Part shown: in pieces, positions 23,403 through 33,106 of the stretch
Layout: every line of letters begins with the position of its first letter
Numbering within the stretch: the stretch's first letter is position 1
NCBI RefSeq assembly: GCF_003634275.1
Contig: NZ_RBWY01000002.1
Coordinates: 248,001-312,000, forward strand
From: Orbus hercynius
Lineage (GTDB): Bacteria; Pseudomonadota; Gammaproteobacteria; Enterobacterales; Orbaceae
DNA length: 64,000 bases
Direction: 5' to 3'
Program-made: the position numbers and the translations under genes
Notes under the pieces: model-generated
What the model was told of the DNA's origin: nothing
Databases searched by the model: none
What the model saw: the letters and a program-made list of their open reading frames with translations, nothing else

Positions 23403-24809
23403 TTAATTGCGATAGGGGTAATTGCGCAGTACGGCAAATAACTGCGCGATTTTATGATGATCTTTGACGCCCGGCGATATTTCAACACCGGAATTAACAT
23501 CTAGCCCAAGCACACCTGTTTCGATTGCTTGCTGCGCATTATCTGGACTAATACCGCCGGCTAAAATCACTTTCTCAAGGGAGTGATTCGCCAGTAATTG
23601 CCAATTGAATGCTTTACCGCTGCCGCCGTTACCGTGATCGAATACATAACGTTTAACCTGGGGATTATTTAAAACTGGGATATCCGCTTGAATGCTGATT
23701 GCTTGCCAAATTTGGCAATGCTCCGGTAATTGTGTGCGTAATTGCGCGATATAGGCATCATCTTCCTGGCCATGGAGCTGGACGGCAAATAATTTTAGTG
23801 AGTGAGCGATACGGGCAATTTCAGCAATATTTTGATCTTTAAACACGCCAACCCAGCACAGTGGTGCGCCAGCCATAACGGATTGTGCCTGATTAGGCGT
23901 AATATAACGCGGTGAGCTTGGTACAAAAATAAGCCCGCCATAAATAGCGCCGGCATCATACGCTGATTGTGCATCATTTGGTGTGGTCAGACCACAGACT
24001 TTATTTTCACCCAGTATCACTTTGCGAATGGCAAATTCTAAATCAGCCTCTGACATTAATGCGCTACCAATTAAAAAACCATTAGCGTATTGGCTCAGTT
24101 CCAGAACTTGGTTATGCGTATAAATGCCAGATTCGCTGATGATAATGCGATCACTTGGAATCATCGGTGCGAGCTGTTTAGCGCGATTGAGGTCGACACT
24201 GAGATCACGTAAATCGCGATTATTAATGCCGATGACTTTGGCATTGAGCTTAACTGCGCGCAAAACTTCATCGGCGGTACTCGCTTCGGTTAGCACGCCC
24301 ATGTGAAGGCGATGGGCAAGCTCGCTTAGCTGTTGATATTCTTCATCATTTAATACCGATAACATCAATAAAACGGCATCAGCTTGATAGTGCCTTGCCA
24401 GATAAACCTGATATTCATCAATAATAAAATCTTTACACAAGATTGGTTGATGGGTGTGGGCTTTCACGATGGGTAAAAAATCAAAACGGCCCTGAAAGTA
24501 TTTTTCATCGGTTAAGACCGAGATCGCGGCAGCATGATGTTGGTAGACTTTTGCAATTGCTTGTGGATTAAAGTCATCGCGGATCAGCCCCTTTGACGGC
24601 GAGGCTTTTTTGCATTCAAGAATAAACACCGAATGTGACTTGGTTAAGGCTTGATAAAAGCTGCGATCACTCGGTTGCAGATCGTTAATAAATATTGATA
24701 ACGGTTGCTGTAGCTTGCGCTGCTCAACCCATATGGCTTTATCGGCGATAATTTTTTTCAAGACCGTCGCCATTTGCACATCATTACGTAGGGATTCAAT
24801 TGCCATCAT
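23403..24809 (-). CDS. trpC: Bifunctional indole-3-glycerol phosphate synthase and phosphoribosylanthranilate isomerase
   Basis: A fused TrpC-TrpF protein of 468 residues, as in E. coli. The IGPS part (about residues 13-265) carries [13 protein letters not shown] and [14 protein letters not shown]. The isomerase part (from about 270, [11 protein letters not shown]) carries [15 protein letters not shown] and the C-terminal [16 protein letters not shown]. The start ATG shares one base with the trpGD stop (TAATG), a coupled junction; another ATG follows directly. Together the domains convert phosphoribosylanthranilate to indole-3-glycerol phosphate. Confidence 0.97.
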   Translation of the reverse strand: MMAIESLRNDVQMATVLKKIIADKAIWVEQRKLQQPLSIFINDLQPSDRSFYQALTKSHSVFILECKKASPSKGLIRDDFNPQAIAKVYQHHAAAISVLTDEKYFQGRFDFLPIVKAHTHQPILCKDFIIDEYQVYLARHYQADAVLLMLSVLNDEEYQQLSELAHRLHMGVLTEASTADEVLRAVKLNAKVIGINNRDLRDLSVDLNRAKQLAPMIPSDRIIISESGIYTHNQVLELSQYANGFLIGSALMSEADLEFAIRKVILGENKVCGLTTPNDAQSAYDAGAIYGGLIFVPSSPRYITPNQAQSVMAGAPLCWVGVFKDQNIAEIARIAHSLKLFAVQLHGQEDDAYIAQLRTQLPEHCQIWQAISIQADIPVLNNPQVKRYVFDHGNGGSGKAFNWQLLANHSLEKVILAGGISPDNAQQAIETGVLGLDVNSGVEISPGVKDHHKIAQLFAVLRNYPYRN

Positions 24810-26458
24810 TAACCTCGCTCAGCCAATGCCGATAATAATTGATAAGGTTTTCCGGTGCGCATCATATCCATTGCTTGCTTAGCATTCGCTTTTAAATCAT
24901 TGTGATCAAATAGCTTCATTAGCATAGCCACATTCACGGCAATCGCTGCTTGATGAGCCGCCTGACCTTGTCCTTGTAGAATATCAATTAACATATCACG
25001 ATTCTGTTCTGGTGTACCGCCTTCAATATCTTTTAAGGTGTAAGTCCCTAAGCCAAAATCTTGCGGGTTAACCTCGTAGTATTCAATGCTTCCGTTGTTA
25101 ACTTCGGCGACATAGGTTGTGCCATGTACGGCAACTTCATCCATTCCTGCGCCGTGCACGACCAGCGCATGCGTATAGCCTAGCATACATAATGTTTGGG
25201 CGATTGGTGCTAAGAGATCGCGATGATATACGCCCAACAAAATACGCTTAGGTCTCGCTGGATTAATTAATGGGCCGAGAATATTAAAAATGGTTCGCGT
25301 TTTAAGCTGCTGACGAACAGGGGCAGCATGACGAAAGCCCGAATGATATTGCTGCGCGAATAAAAAGCAGACCCCTAAATCATCAAGTGCTTGTCTGGCA
25401 ATATCTGCTGACATATTGAGTTTGATGCCAAGCGCCGCCAGTACATCTGATGAGCCTGATTTACTCGAAACGCCTCGGTTTCCATGTTTGGCAACTTTAT
25501 ATCCCATTGCGGCGGCGACAAATGCGCTTGCTGTTGAGATGTTGATGCTATTAGTGCCATCACCGCCCGTGCCAACAATATCGGTAAAATCATAATCTGG
25601 TATTGCAAAATCATCAGCATTGTTAAGTAAAGCGGTTGCAGCACCAGCGATTTCTTCGGGTTTTTCACCGCGAACTTTCATACTAATAATTGCTGTTGCA
25701 AGAGTAGTCGGTTGCAATTTCCCTTGGATAATTTGATTGAATAACACTTCACTTTCATCTTTGGTCAGGGTTTTACCTTGATAAAGTTTGTCTAAAATTG
25801 GCTGGATATGGCGTTCTTGTTTGTCTTGCACGGTATGCGGATGTTGATGCGGTGCAGTCGTTTCAGTCGTTGATTGTGCCCGTGATAATGCCCATTCAAT
25901 CGTTTGATTAAGTAATTTGACGCCCTGAATGGTTAAAATCGACTCTGGATGGAATTGAAACCCACACACTCGGTCTTGGTCATGACGTACCGCCATCACA
26001 ATATTATTAAAGTAAGCATTAATGGTTAATTCGGCTGGGATATTTTCCGCTTTTAATGAGTGGTAACGTGCAACGGGTAATGGGTTGGGGAGATCATGAA
26101 ACATCTGTTGGTTATCATGTTCAATCAATGAGGCTTTACCGTGTAGAATATCGCCTGCTGGTACAATCGTGCCACCGTAAGATTCAACAATGGCTTGATG
26201 ACCCAGACAGATACCGATAATAGGCAGTTGCCCTTTGAGCTGTTTTAACAGTTCAGGCATGCAACCAGCTTCGCTTGGTGCACCGGGGCCTGGCGATAAG
26301 AATAAAATTGGATCTTGCATATGTGATAATTTTTCTATAATCAGCTGTGCCGGTAACGTGTTACGATAAATGGTAACATGATGACCGCTATAGCGTAGTT
26401 GATCGACTAAGTTATAGGTAAAAGAATCAATGTTGTCTAAAAATAAGATATTGGCCAT
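24809..26458 (-). CDS. trpD: Fused anthranilate synthase glutaminase subunit and anthranilate phosphoribosyltransferase
   Basis: A 549-residue TrpG-TrpD fusion. The class I glutamine amidotransferase domain (about residues 1-195) has the nucleophile Cys84 in GICLGHQAI and the His/Glu pair in FQFHPESIL. After a short linker with [11 protein letters not shown], the phosphoribosyltransferase domain begins near residue 213 and has [17 protein letters not shown] near 290. It overlaps both neighbours by a single base (TAATG). The fusion is typical of enterobacteria and some relatives. Confidence 0.97.
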   Translation of the reverse strand: MANILFLDNIDSFTYNLVDQLRYSGHHVTIYRNTLPAQLIIEKLSHMQDPILFLSPGPGAPSEAGCMPELLKQLKGQLPIIGICLGHQAIVESYGGTIVPAGDILHGKASLIEHDNQQMFHDLPNPLPVARYHSLKAENIPAELTINAYFNNIVMAVRHDQDRVCGFQFHPESILTIQGVKLLNQTIEWALSRAQSTTETTAPHQHPHTVQDKQERHIQPILDKLYQGKTLTKDESEVLFNQIIQGKLQPTTLATAIISMKVRGEKPEEIAGAATALLNNADDFAIPDYDFTDIVGTGGDGTNSINISTASAFVAAAMGYKVAKHGNRGVSSKSGSSDVLAALGIKLNMSADIARQALDDLGVCFLFAQQYHSGFRHAAPVRQQLKTRTIFNILGPLINPARPKRILLGVYHRDLLAPIAQTLCMLGYTHALVVHGAGMDEVAVHGTTYVAEVNNGSIEYYEVNPQDFGLGTYTLKDIEGGTPEQNRDMLIDILQGQGQAAHQAAIAVNVAMLMKLFDHNDLKANAKQAMDMMRTGKPYQLLSALAERG

Positions 26459-28014
26459 TAGAATGCTCCTTTTACGTTATGCGCGGTTGTAATGGCACGA
26501 ATGACGGCTCTGGCTTTATTACGTGTCTCATCTGACTCTGCTTGTGGGTTTGAGTCTAGCACTACGCCAGCGCCTGCTTGTACTGTTGCTATACCATCTT
26601 CGACATAAGCACTACGAATAACGATACAGGTATCTAAATCACCATTAGCGGTAAAATAACCAATTGCGCCGCCGTAGCTGCCACGTTTGACTTTTTCTGC
26701 TTCAGCAATGAGCTGCATTGCACGAACTTTTGGCGCGCCAGTTAATGTGCCCATATTCATTGTGGCTTGATAGGCATGTAAGGCATCTAAATCCATACGT
26801 AGCTTACCAACAACGCGTGAAACGAGATGCATAACAAATGAGTAACGATCAACCTTGAGTAACTCTTTGGTATAGCGTGAACCGGGCTCGCAAATGCGGG
26901 CTAAATCGTTACGAGCCAGATCAACTAGCATCAGATGCTCTGCTAACTCTTTTTTATCGGTGCGCATTTCCAGCTCTAAGCGACTATCGAGATCATGATC
27001 AATTTCCCCTGTCGCTGACAGGCCACGAGGCCTGGTACCGGCGATAGGATAAATCTCGACTTGGTTGGTCTCTTTGGTATATTTTAACGCGCTCTCTGGT
27101 GAGGCCCCAAAAATGGTGAAGTCTTGGTCCTGCATGTAAAACATATAAGGGCTTGGATTATTTTGTTTTAAGATATGGTAAGCGGCTAAGGGCTGTGGAC
27201 ATGGTAATTGAAATCGCCTTGATGGCACAACTTGGAAAATTTCACCTTGTTCAATGGCATCTTGCATCTTTTTGATGATGGTATTGAAGTCATCATCACT
27301 GAGGTTACAGCTAACATCGCACTGCGATAAGGTTTGTTGGGCGATCGGTTTAAGTGGCAGTGCTAGTTGCGCGCTGAGTTCTTGTAATCTTGATTTAAGT
27401 CGGCTTTCTTCTGCTGCGTTGCTAGTAAATAAGCTCGCTCTTAGCTCTGCGGTTTGGTTTTTATGGTTGATCTCAAGCAGTGTTTCTGCCAGATAGACGC
27501 AGTAATCTTGGCAGCGCTGCTTTGCGGGTAAGTGAGGCAAATTTTCAAAGCCCATGGCTAAGTCATAACCAAATAAACCACCCAGAAAGATCGCATCAGT
27601 ACTTGTGTCGCTCGGAATATTAACGAGTTTAAGCGTATTACGTAAAGCATCGAAGATTGAGAGTGAGGTTAAACGAGAATCTTCATCTTGTAAGTGGCTG
27701 ATAGGTGGGAAGTTAAGCGTTAAGGTGTGCGGTGTTAACTGCTGTTTTTGCACATGTTCTGGGAAAGATTGTGCCAGAAGGGGGAGTAGGCTTAATCCAT
27801 TGGTTGTCAGTGCTACCACTTCAACGGTTGTATCTAAGGCGGTGATTCTCAGTGCACTATCGACAATCATGACACTTTTAATTCCTTGCTTATTGTCAAT
27901 TTCTGCAGACTCTAACAATAACGTTGCAGGGCGGTTTGTACAAATATGGTTAAAAATTTGGGTTGGATCATTGTGATAACCAATTGATTGTTTGAGCTGT
28001 TTTAATTTAGGCAT
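26458..28014 (-). CDS. trpE: Anthranilate synthase component I
   Basis: TrpE converts chorismate to anthranilate with ammonia from TrpG. The 518-residue length is normal. The feedback-inhibition motif LLESA is intact at residues 33-37, so tryptophan inhibition is expected. The C-terminal chorismate-binding domain has [34 protein letters not shown] and [15 protein letters not shown]. It is the first structural gene after the attenuator. Confidence 0.98.
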   Translation of the reverse strand: MPKLKQLKQSIGYHNDPTQIFNHICTNRPATLLLESAEIDNKQGIKSVMIVDSALRITALDTTVEVVALTTNGLSLLPLLAQSFPEHVQKQQLTPHTLTLNFPPISHLQDEDSRLTSLSIFDALRNTLKLVNIPSDTSTDAIFLGGLFGYDLAMGFENLPHLPAKQRCQDYCVYLAETLLEINHKNQTAELRASLFTSNAAEESRLKSRLQELSAQLALPLKPIAQQTLSQCDVSCNLSDDDFNTIIKKMQDAIEQGEIFQVVPSRRFQLPCPQPLAAYHILKQNNPSPYMFYMQDQDFTIFGASPESALKYTKETNQVEIYPIAGTRPRGLSATGEIDHDLDSRLELEMRTDKKELAEHLMLVDLARNDLARICEPGSRYTKELLKVDRYSFVMHLVSRVVGKLRMDLDALHAYQATMNMGTLTGAPKVRAMQLIAEAEKVKRGSYGGAIGYFTANGDLDTCIVIRSAYVEDGIATVQAGAGVVLDSNPQAESDETRNKARAVIRAITTAHNVKGAF

Positions 28015-28048
28015 TTTATTTATTCCTAATCATGAGACTAAACGGCAT

Positions 28049-28071
28049 AAAAAAACCCGCATTAGCGGGCT
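28049..28071 (-). terminator. trp attenuator terminator (3:4 hairpin)
   Basis: On the minus strand GCCCGC-TAAT-GCGGG forms the stem, followed by seven T residues, 34 bp before trpE. The sequence is very like the E. coli trp attenuator. Confidence 0.95.
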
Positions 28072-28099
28072 TTGTGGATTTTATTCATATAGCAAAAAA

Positions 28100-28124
28100 C
28101 ACATTACCCAATAAATGTAATGCG
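28100..28124 (-). promoter_or_regulatory. trp leader 1:2 hairpin
   Basis: Segment 1 (CGCATTAC, 28117-28124, right after the two Trp codons) pairs over eight positions with segment 2 (GTAATGTG, 28100-28107). Segment 2 can alternatively pair its GGG and TGTG with CACA and CCC just before the terminator, forming the antiterminator. This is the standard switch: ribosome stalling on the Trp codons frees segment 2 and prevents termination. Confidence 0.85.
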
Positions 28125-28160
28125 CCACCAAGAAGATACAACCGTCATTAAGCCTGTCAT
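28104..28160 (-). CDS. trpL: trp operon leader peptide
   Basis: An 18-residue peptide, MTGLMTVVSSWWRITFIG, contains tandem Trp codons at 28125-28130, in the same WWR context as E. coli TrpL. An internal ATG at 28146-28148, with AGG upstream, could be the real start and would give 14 residues. Its role is to sense charged tRNA-Trp by ribosome stalling. It lies between the operator/promoter and the terminator hairpin. Confidence 0.92.
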   Translation of the reverse strand: MTGLMTVVSSWWRITFIG

Positions 28161-28184
28161 TATTTGCTATCCAAATACTATTTT

Positions 28185-28218
28185 GTACTATTAAACTAGT
28201 CCACGCTTATTTTGTCAA
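28185..28218 (-). promoter_or_regulatory. trp promoter with overlapping TrpR operator
   Basis: On the minus strand the -35 TTGACA (28213-28218) and -10 TTTAAT (28190-28195) are 17 bp apart. An 18-bp operator-like sequence, GGACTAGTTTAATAGTAC (28185-28202), covers the -10. It closely follows the E. coli trp operator, which also overlaps the -10. Leader translation would begin about 23 nt after the predicted transcription start. Confidence 0.9.
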
Positions 28219-28260
28219 GCAAATATTGTTTTATATTATCTCACATCTCATTAAAATATA

Positions 28261-28293
28261 ATGTAAACTTAATTTATATTAAATAGTTTACAT
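28261..28293 (+). promoter_or_regulatory. BirA-type operator upstream of bioY
   Basis: ATGTAAACT and its exact reverse complement AGTTTACAT are separated by 15 bp. This matches the known BirA-box pattern TTGTAAACC-N-GGTTTACAA in gammaproteobacteria. It is 39 bp upstream of the first bioY ATG and just upstream of a GATAAT -10 candidate (28313-28318). Biotin-dependent repression of bioY by BirA is the inference. Confidence 0.85.
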
Positions 28294-28331
28294 GTTAAAT
28301 AAAATCAGGCATGATAATTATCTTTTAATTT

Positions 28332-28934
28332 ATGCAGAATGAATTGGCGATGAAACAACACACGATTACACCTTATCCTACCCTTGTTACCACATTAATT
28401 ACACTAACGACTTGGCAGCGTAAATTACTGGCAACATCGATTGCAACCTGTATTTTGGCATGTGCGGCAAATATCAGTATCCCAGCTTATCCCGTGCCAT
28501 TTACCCTGCAATCTCTGGCTGTATTACTGGTTGGTGCATTTTTAGGTCGAAGATTAGGTGCACTTGCCTTATTACAATATTTAGCGGTTGGCGCAATAGG
28601 TCTACCGGTTTTTGCTAACGGCAGCGGTGGCATTATGGCGTTAGCGTCGCCTTCTGCTGGTTATTTATATGGCTATGTCGTAAGTGCGTATTTTTCTGGT
28701 CTAGCAAGTGAACGTGGCTATGATCGTAAACTATTATCAGGATTGCTAGCATTTGCCTTTGCTCATCAAATTTTATTTGTGTTTGGGGTACTCTACTTAG
28801 CGGTTTACTTTAACATCAGCTTAATGGCCGCCATCAAAGTCGGTTACTTACCTTTTGTGGGTTTAGATTTGCTCAAATTTGTATTAGCAACGGTGATTAT
28901 GTTTATGCTATGGCGATATCGCGCTAAATACTAA
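28332..28934 (+). CDS. bioY: Biotin transporter BioY
   Basis: A 200-residue hydrophobic S-component-type biotin transporter with about six membrane helices. The motifs IPAYPVPFTLQSLAVLLVGAFLGRRLG near residues 50-76 and the GLPVFANGSGGI / PSAGYLYGY region near 95-115 are typical of BioY. No ATPase or T-component gene is adjacent, so it works alone or with a shared ECF module. An ATG six codons in (28350) is an alternative start. The BirA-type site fits its role. Confidence 0.95.
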   Translation: MQNELAMKQHTITPYPTLVTTLITLTTWQRKLLATSIATCILACAANISIPAYPVPFTLQSLAVLLVGAFLGRRLGALALLQYLAVGAIGLPVFANGSGGIMALASPSAGYLYGYVVSAYFSGLASERGYDRKLLSGLLAFAFAHQILFVFGVLYLAVYFNISLMAAIKVGYLPFVGLDLLKFVLATVIMFMLWRYRAKY

Positions 28935-28935
28935 T

Positions 28936-29505
28936 ATGCTTTACCTTAAAGCCGGAACCATTATTTTTCAAAGCCTGAAGAAACAAGAATCATTTCACTG
29001 TGCGGTGAATGCGTCGAGTCGCTTTGAGCAATCTACGGCTCTGACTTGTACTATTAATCATGTCGGTTTGTATGTCGGTAATGATTCAGTGATTGAAGCC
29101 ACGCGGGGCTATGGTGTGATTGAGCGTACTTTAAGTAATTTTTTATCTGATGGATGTTATCATCTGGCGGCTATTATTAAAGATAGTGCACTGGCTAAGT
29201 TGGCCATGACTAAAGCTTATGGCTACTTAGGTTTACCTTATAATCATAGTTTTGAACCAAACGGTGCGGGCCTTTATTGCAGTGAATTGATTATTGAAGC
29301 CTTTTCATATCCTAATGGCCAGCATTATTTTCAGCTTTATCCGATGAACTTTGGTGATATTGTGACTAAGCAGATTCTGCCTTACTGGATTGAATATTAT
29401 CGTTCCTTGGGGCGGGTTATCCCACAAGGAACATTAGGTTCGAACCCTCAACAGCTGTTAAGACAAACATCGCTGTATGATTCGGTATTTCCAATCATAA
29501 GATAA
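28936..29505 (+). CDS. YiiX-like permuted papain-fold peptidase
   Basis: A 189-residue protein without a signal peptide. The sequence INHVGLYVGN near residues 46-55 holds the likely catalytic His, and GLYCSELIIEAF near 110-121 holds the Cys. This order (His before Cys) is that of circularly permuted NlpC/P60-type proteins such as YiiX and YebB. The family includes amidases or thiol hydrolases acting on peptidoglycan or lipids; the substrate here is unknown. It begins 1 bp after the bioY stop, so it is probably cotranscribed. Confidence 0.75.
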   Translation: MLYLKAGTIIFQSLKKQESFHCAVNASSRFEQSTALTCTINHVGLYVGNDSVIEATRGYGVIERTLSNFLSDGCYHLAAIIKDSALAKLAMTKAYGYLGLPYNHSFEPNGAGLYCSELIIEAFSYPNGQHYFQLYPMNFGDIVTKQILPYWIEYYRSLGRVIPQGTLGSNPQQLLRQTSLYDSVFPIIR

Positions 29506-29510
29506 ATGGC

Positions 29511-30269
29511 TTAAAGTTTGCCATTTGATTTATACAGATAGTACAGTTTGACATATTTATTCATCGTATAAAAATAGTGATTTACCGATAAAATCCATCC
29601 CATTTTACCATCCAAGCAGCCACCTTGAATAAAATAGACTTTCATAAATGCCCACAATGGCCTTAACATAATGTCCTTAAAAAAATAGCATTTTTTATGA
29701 TTTTTTTTATATTTTTCAGCTGATAATGTTGTGTATTTATTAAATTTATTAAAATATTGTTCCCAATTATCATAGGTATAGTGGTATAAATATCCCGATA
29801 GTTTTTGACTTGGGTATGGTGTTACGATCTGTTGATGCACGTAACCTTCTACATAAGTCCCTTGTTTTGGCATTAAGCGGCAAACAAAATCGGGGCGTAA
29901 AATACCATGAGTTGCTTTATTAAAGCGGAATTTATTTTGTCGCTGAATCCAGTAAGCTGTTTTATCGTTACGATTCACGGCTTCGCTAATTTGCTGCGCC
30001 AGTTCATCAGATACTCGCTCATCTGCATCAATCAGAAAAATCCAGTCATAGCTAGCTTGTTCGATTGCAAATGTTTGCTGCCCCCCCCAATCTCCTGCTA
30101 GCGCACGTTGAATAACTTTTGCACCTAAGCTAGTTGCGATTTTAGCCGTATCATCACTGCTATAATCGTCAATGACGATCACTTCTTTAGCAAATTGGCA
30201 ACTTTTAATACAATCACCAATGTTATGTTGTTCATTTTTGGCCACAATTAAGACCGATATTTCAAGCAT
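29511..30269 (-). CDS. Family 2 glycosyltransferase, WaaE/KdtX-like
   Basis: A 252-residue GT-A fold glycosyltransferase beginning ISVLIVAKNEQHNIGDC, with the nucleotide-sugar motif FLIDADERVS near residue 78. Overall it resembles WaaE/KdtX, which adds a glucose to the LPS inner core and is often encoded beside coaD, as here (coaD is 970 bp away beyond a second transferase). A run of eight G residues (minus strand) encodes the WGG of GDWGGQQ. It overlaps the upstream gene by 8 nt. Confidence 0.85.
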   Translation of the reverse strand: MLEISVLIVAKNEQHNIGDCIKSCQFAKEVIVIDDYSSDDTAKIATSLGAKVIQRALAGDWGGQQTFAIEQASYDWIFLIDADERVSDELAQQISEAVNRNDKTAYWIQRQNKFRFNKATHGILRPDFVCRLMPKQGTYVEGYVHQQIVTPYPSQKLSGYLYHYTYDNWEQYFNKFNKYTTLSAEKYKKNHKKCYFFKDIMLRPLWAFMKVYFIQGGCLDGKMGWILSVNHYFYTMNKYVKLYYLYKSNGKL

Positions 30270-31092
30270 GTTTAACCTCAGATGTATGATACGCTAGATG
30301 TTGTTTGATGCCATGTTGACAATAGCATTCTTTATTGCTGATGGCTAAAGCGAGTCGTTTATCATTGTCAGCGAGATTACTACGCGTATTTTCATGATGA
30401 AATAAATGGTATGCCACACCACCAAAACGTAAATCCTGACGCTTGATCCCGCTATTTAATAACCGCACAATAAACTCACTATCTTCCCGACCCCAGCCTA
30501 CAAAATCCTCATTAAAGCCATTAATGGTTATAATGTTAGATCGCCATGCCGCTAGATTACAACTCCGAATAGAGTGGTAGGATTTCTTTGAGAGAAGAGG
30601 GCTCATTAATGTCGATAATAAAGGACTGCAAATGGCATTCATTTTATTTTTAATATCGGCAGAAAATAAAGAGAGCGATAAACTGTGATCGTGAAAGAGT
30701 TGCTCTGTCAGTCTTGGTGTTAAAATAACTCGCCGACCCTGAATAAAATAATCGGGTTTAGCTATTCGCTTATGATCACGGATAAAATGACGATGCAATA
30801 ACATGTCACCATCAATCATTACAATGTAGTCACTTTGTGCTCGGGCAATAGCTAGATTACGTGATCGAGCTGCGCGAAAGCCTGTATCTTCTTGCCAGCT
30901 ATGAATTAACGGTACGGGAAAGTGTTGTTGATATTGGTTAATGAGTTGTCTGGTGTCATCCGTTGAGCCATCGTCAGCAATAATCACTTCATTGGGCAAC
31001 ATTGATTGGCGTTCAATTGATCTGAGCACTAATTCAAGTGCCTTAGGCCAATTATAGGTGGTGACAATTAAAGAAACCGATTTTGGTTGCAT
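30262..31092 (-). CDS. Family 2 glycosyltransferase with galactosyltransferase-like C-terminal domain
   Basis: The 276-residue protein starts with SVSLIVTTYNWPKALELVL, has ADDGSTDDT near residue 40 and the metal-binding DxD in YIVMIDGDML near 90. Its C-terminal half contains GFNEDFVGWGREDSEFIVRL, the GWGxEDxE motif of the Glyco_transf_7C domain found in galactosyl and polysaccharide transferases. It probably acts on LPS core or another surface glycan. It pairs with the WaaE-like gene (8-nt overlap) and diverges from coaD. Confidence 0.83.
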   Translation of the reverse strand: MQPKSVSLIVTTYNWPKALELVLRSIERQSMLPNEVIIADDGSTDDTRQLINQYQQHFPVPLIHSWQEDTGFRAARSRNLAIARAQSDYIVMIDGDMLLHRHFIRDHKRIAKPDYFIQGRRVILTPRLTEQLFHDHSLSLSLFSADIKNKMNAICSPLLSTLMSPLLSKKSYHSIRSCNLAAWRSNIITINGFNEDFVGWGREDSEFIVRLLNSGIKRQDLRFGGVAYHLFHHENTRSNLADNDKRLALAISNKECYCQHGIKQHLAYHTSEVKHA

Positions 31093-31239
31093 AATATAAT
31101 CCGAATAGTTTTCATGCTAAGAGACGTGTTGAATTATTTTAGCCTAATATAAATAAGCTGTATATTTGCTAACAATTCTCACTAAATTTAGGTTATGATA
31201 TAGCCTTTCATACTTTATATATCATACACAGGTTTACAA

Positions 31240-31731
31240 ATGAAAAAAATGCTTACAGCAATTTTTCCTGGTACGTTTGATCCTATTACCAATGGACATG
31301 TCGATCTGATTGCCAGAACTTCTGTCTTGTTTCCTCGGTTAATTGTCGCGGTTGCTGAAAATCCAGCAAAAAATACCTTATTTACGCTAGCTGAGCGAGT
31401 TGATTTAGCCTGTTCTGCGCTTGAACATTTATTAAATGTTGAAGTCATTGGTTACTCAAATTTGATGGCGAATTTTGCCAGAGATCATCAGGCGACAGTA
31501 TTAGTTCGTGGTGTGCGTACAACTTATGATTTTGAATATGAACGGCAATTGGCTGAGATTAACCGTAATTTAAAAGAGGATTTAGATACAATCTTTTTAA
31601 TGCCTTCATTGGCTACTGGCTTTATTTCATCGACTATTGTGAAAGATGTTGCGTTGCATGAAGGCGAGATTTCAACATTAGTTCCTCAGCATGTTAAAAT
31701 TGCACTATTAAAGAGAATTGCATCGAAGTAA
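31240..31731 (+). CDS. coaD: Phosphopantetheine adenylyltransferase
   Basis: CoaD performs the penultimate step of coenzyme A synthesis. The 163-residue protein has AIFPGTFDPITNGHVDL at the N-terminus (nucleotidyltransferase TxGH motif) and FISSTIVKDVALHEG near residue 128. An alternative ATG lies three codons in. Neighbouring LPS glycosyltransferases are the classic kdtX-coaD context. Confidence 0.97.
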   Translation: MKKMLTAIFPGTFDPITNGHVDLIARTSVLFPRLIVAVAENPAKNTLFTLAERVDLACSALEHLLNVEVIGYSNLMANFARDHQATVLVRGVRTTYDFEYERQLAEINRNLKEDLDTIFLMPSLATGFISSTIVKDVALHEGEISTLVPQHVKIALLKRIASK

Positions 31732-31735
31732 TATT

Positions 31736-33106
31736 ATGGTTGTATTTTATTCCCCCGTAAAAAAATCTGCTCCACAGCAAAAAGCGATAACACTGCATAT
31801 CGATACTATTGATGCTTTTGGTCAAGGTGTTGCTCATTATCATGGTAAAACGATCTTTGTTAAAAATGCCTTACCTTCTGAAGAGGTTGACGTTAGATTA
31901 ACAGAGGATAAAAAGCAATATGCTAAGGCTAAAGTGCTCAAGTACCGGACTAAAAGTGAACAACGTGTTGAGCACATTTGTCCACATTATCATGTTTGTG
32001 GTGGCTGCGAAATGCAGCATATGCCCAGTTCGATGCAACATACGGTTAAAGCGCAAGCTTTATCGGATCACTTAAAAAAAGAAACGGGTTATGCTATTGC
32101 GGTCAATGATATTAATATTATTGCTGCTAAGCCTTATCACTATCGTCGCCGAGCGCGTTTAGCCATTATGTGCGACAAAAATCATCTCGTGATTGGTTTT
32201 AGGCAGTTGGAATCAAACCATATTGTTGATATCAACGCGTGCCCTGTTTTAGTCACGGCGCTAGCGGATTTGATTCAACCATTAAAAACCTGTTTATATG
32301 GGATCAAAGATAAAAAAGCGCTGGGGCACATTGAGCTAATTGATGTTGATAGTGGCACGATTTGTGTCTTGAGACATATTCGACCGTTATCTGAGCAAGA
32401 TAGGTTACGACTACACAAATTTGCGCTACATCATAAGATAAGTTTGTACCTATACGGCGATGAACTGATGCACTTTGCCGGGTTGAGTGAACATTACTAT
32501 TGTGTCAATCAATTAAAGTTAACATTTAGCCCACTGGATTTTATTCAAGTTAATCGCGACATTAATTTAAAGATGATCGAGCAGGCTATTGATTGGCTTG
32601 ATGTCAGAGCCGATGACCGGATACTTGATCTGTTTTGTGGCATGGGCAATTTTTCGCTACCACTGGCGACGCTCTGTCAGCAAGTCATCGGTGTTGAAGG
32701 GGTTAATGCATTAGTTGAAAAAGCCCAATATAACGTCACATCAAATCGTCAGCAGTTAACGGCGCAAGTTGAGTTTTTTGTCAGTAATCTTGAGGAAACC
32801 GAGAATAACATGACATGGTTCGTTCCGGGTATTAATAAAGTCTTGCTCGATCCCGCTAGAGCGGGCGCATATCAAGTGATTGATAAACTCATTGCCCATG
32901 CGCCAAGTCATATTGTGTATATTTCATGTAATCCGGCAACACTGATTCGCGATAGTCTTAAATTATTACAAGCAGGTTATCGCATCACCAATGCGTCAAT
33001 TTTAGATATGTTTCCCCAAACCAAACACATTGAGTCAATGTTATTGTTTACAAACTTAGGGATAAAAGAAAATGGTATCAATACGAGAAGCACACCAACA
33101 TACTAA
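31736..33106 (+). CDS. rlmD: 23S rRNA (uracil-1939-C5) methyltransferase RlmD
   Basis: The ATG at 31736 gives MVVFYSPVKKS and 456 residues; an ATG 18 nt earlier lies inside the coaD end. A TRAM domain is at the N-terminus, the iron-sulfur cysteine cluster CPHYHVCGGCEMQH near residues 82-95, the SAM motif DLFCGMGNFSLPLA near 298-311, and the catalytic Cys in SCNPATLIRD near 398. Its end overlaps relA by 35 bp, and rlmD-relA is the gene order of E. coli. Confidence 0.96.
   Translation: MVVFYSPVKKSAPQQKAITLHIDTIDAFGQGVAHYHGKTIFVKNALPSEEVDVRLTEDKKQYAKAKVLKYRTKSEQRVEHICPHYHVCGGCEMQHMPSSMQHTVKAQALSDHLKKETGYAIAVNDINIIAAKPYHYRRRARLAIMCDKNHLVIGFRQLESNHIVDINACPVLVTALADLIQPLKTCLYGIKDKKALGHIELIDVDSGTICVLRHIRPLSEQDRLRLHKFALHHKISLYLYGDELMHFAGLSEHYYCVNQLKLTFSPLDFIQVNRDINLKMIEQAIDWLDVRADDRILDLFCGMGNFSLPLATLCQQVIGVEGVNALVEKAQYNVTSNRQQLTAQVEFFVSNLEETENNMTWFVPGINKVLLDPARAGAYQVIDKLIAHAPSHIVYISCNPATLIRDSLKLLQAGYRITNASILDMFPQTKHIESMLLFTNLGIKENGINTRSTPTY

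Noticed and set aside
22196-23500. 37-residue N-terminal extension of TrpB into trpC
   Set aside because: The extension is a reading of the trpC end in another frame; the start at 23389 has a ribosome-binding site and matches TrpB.
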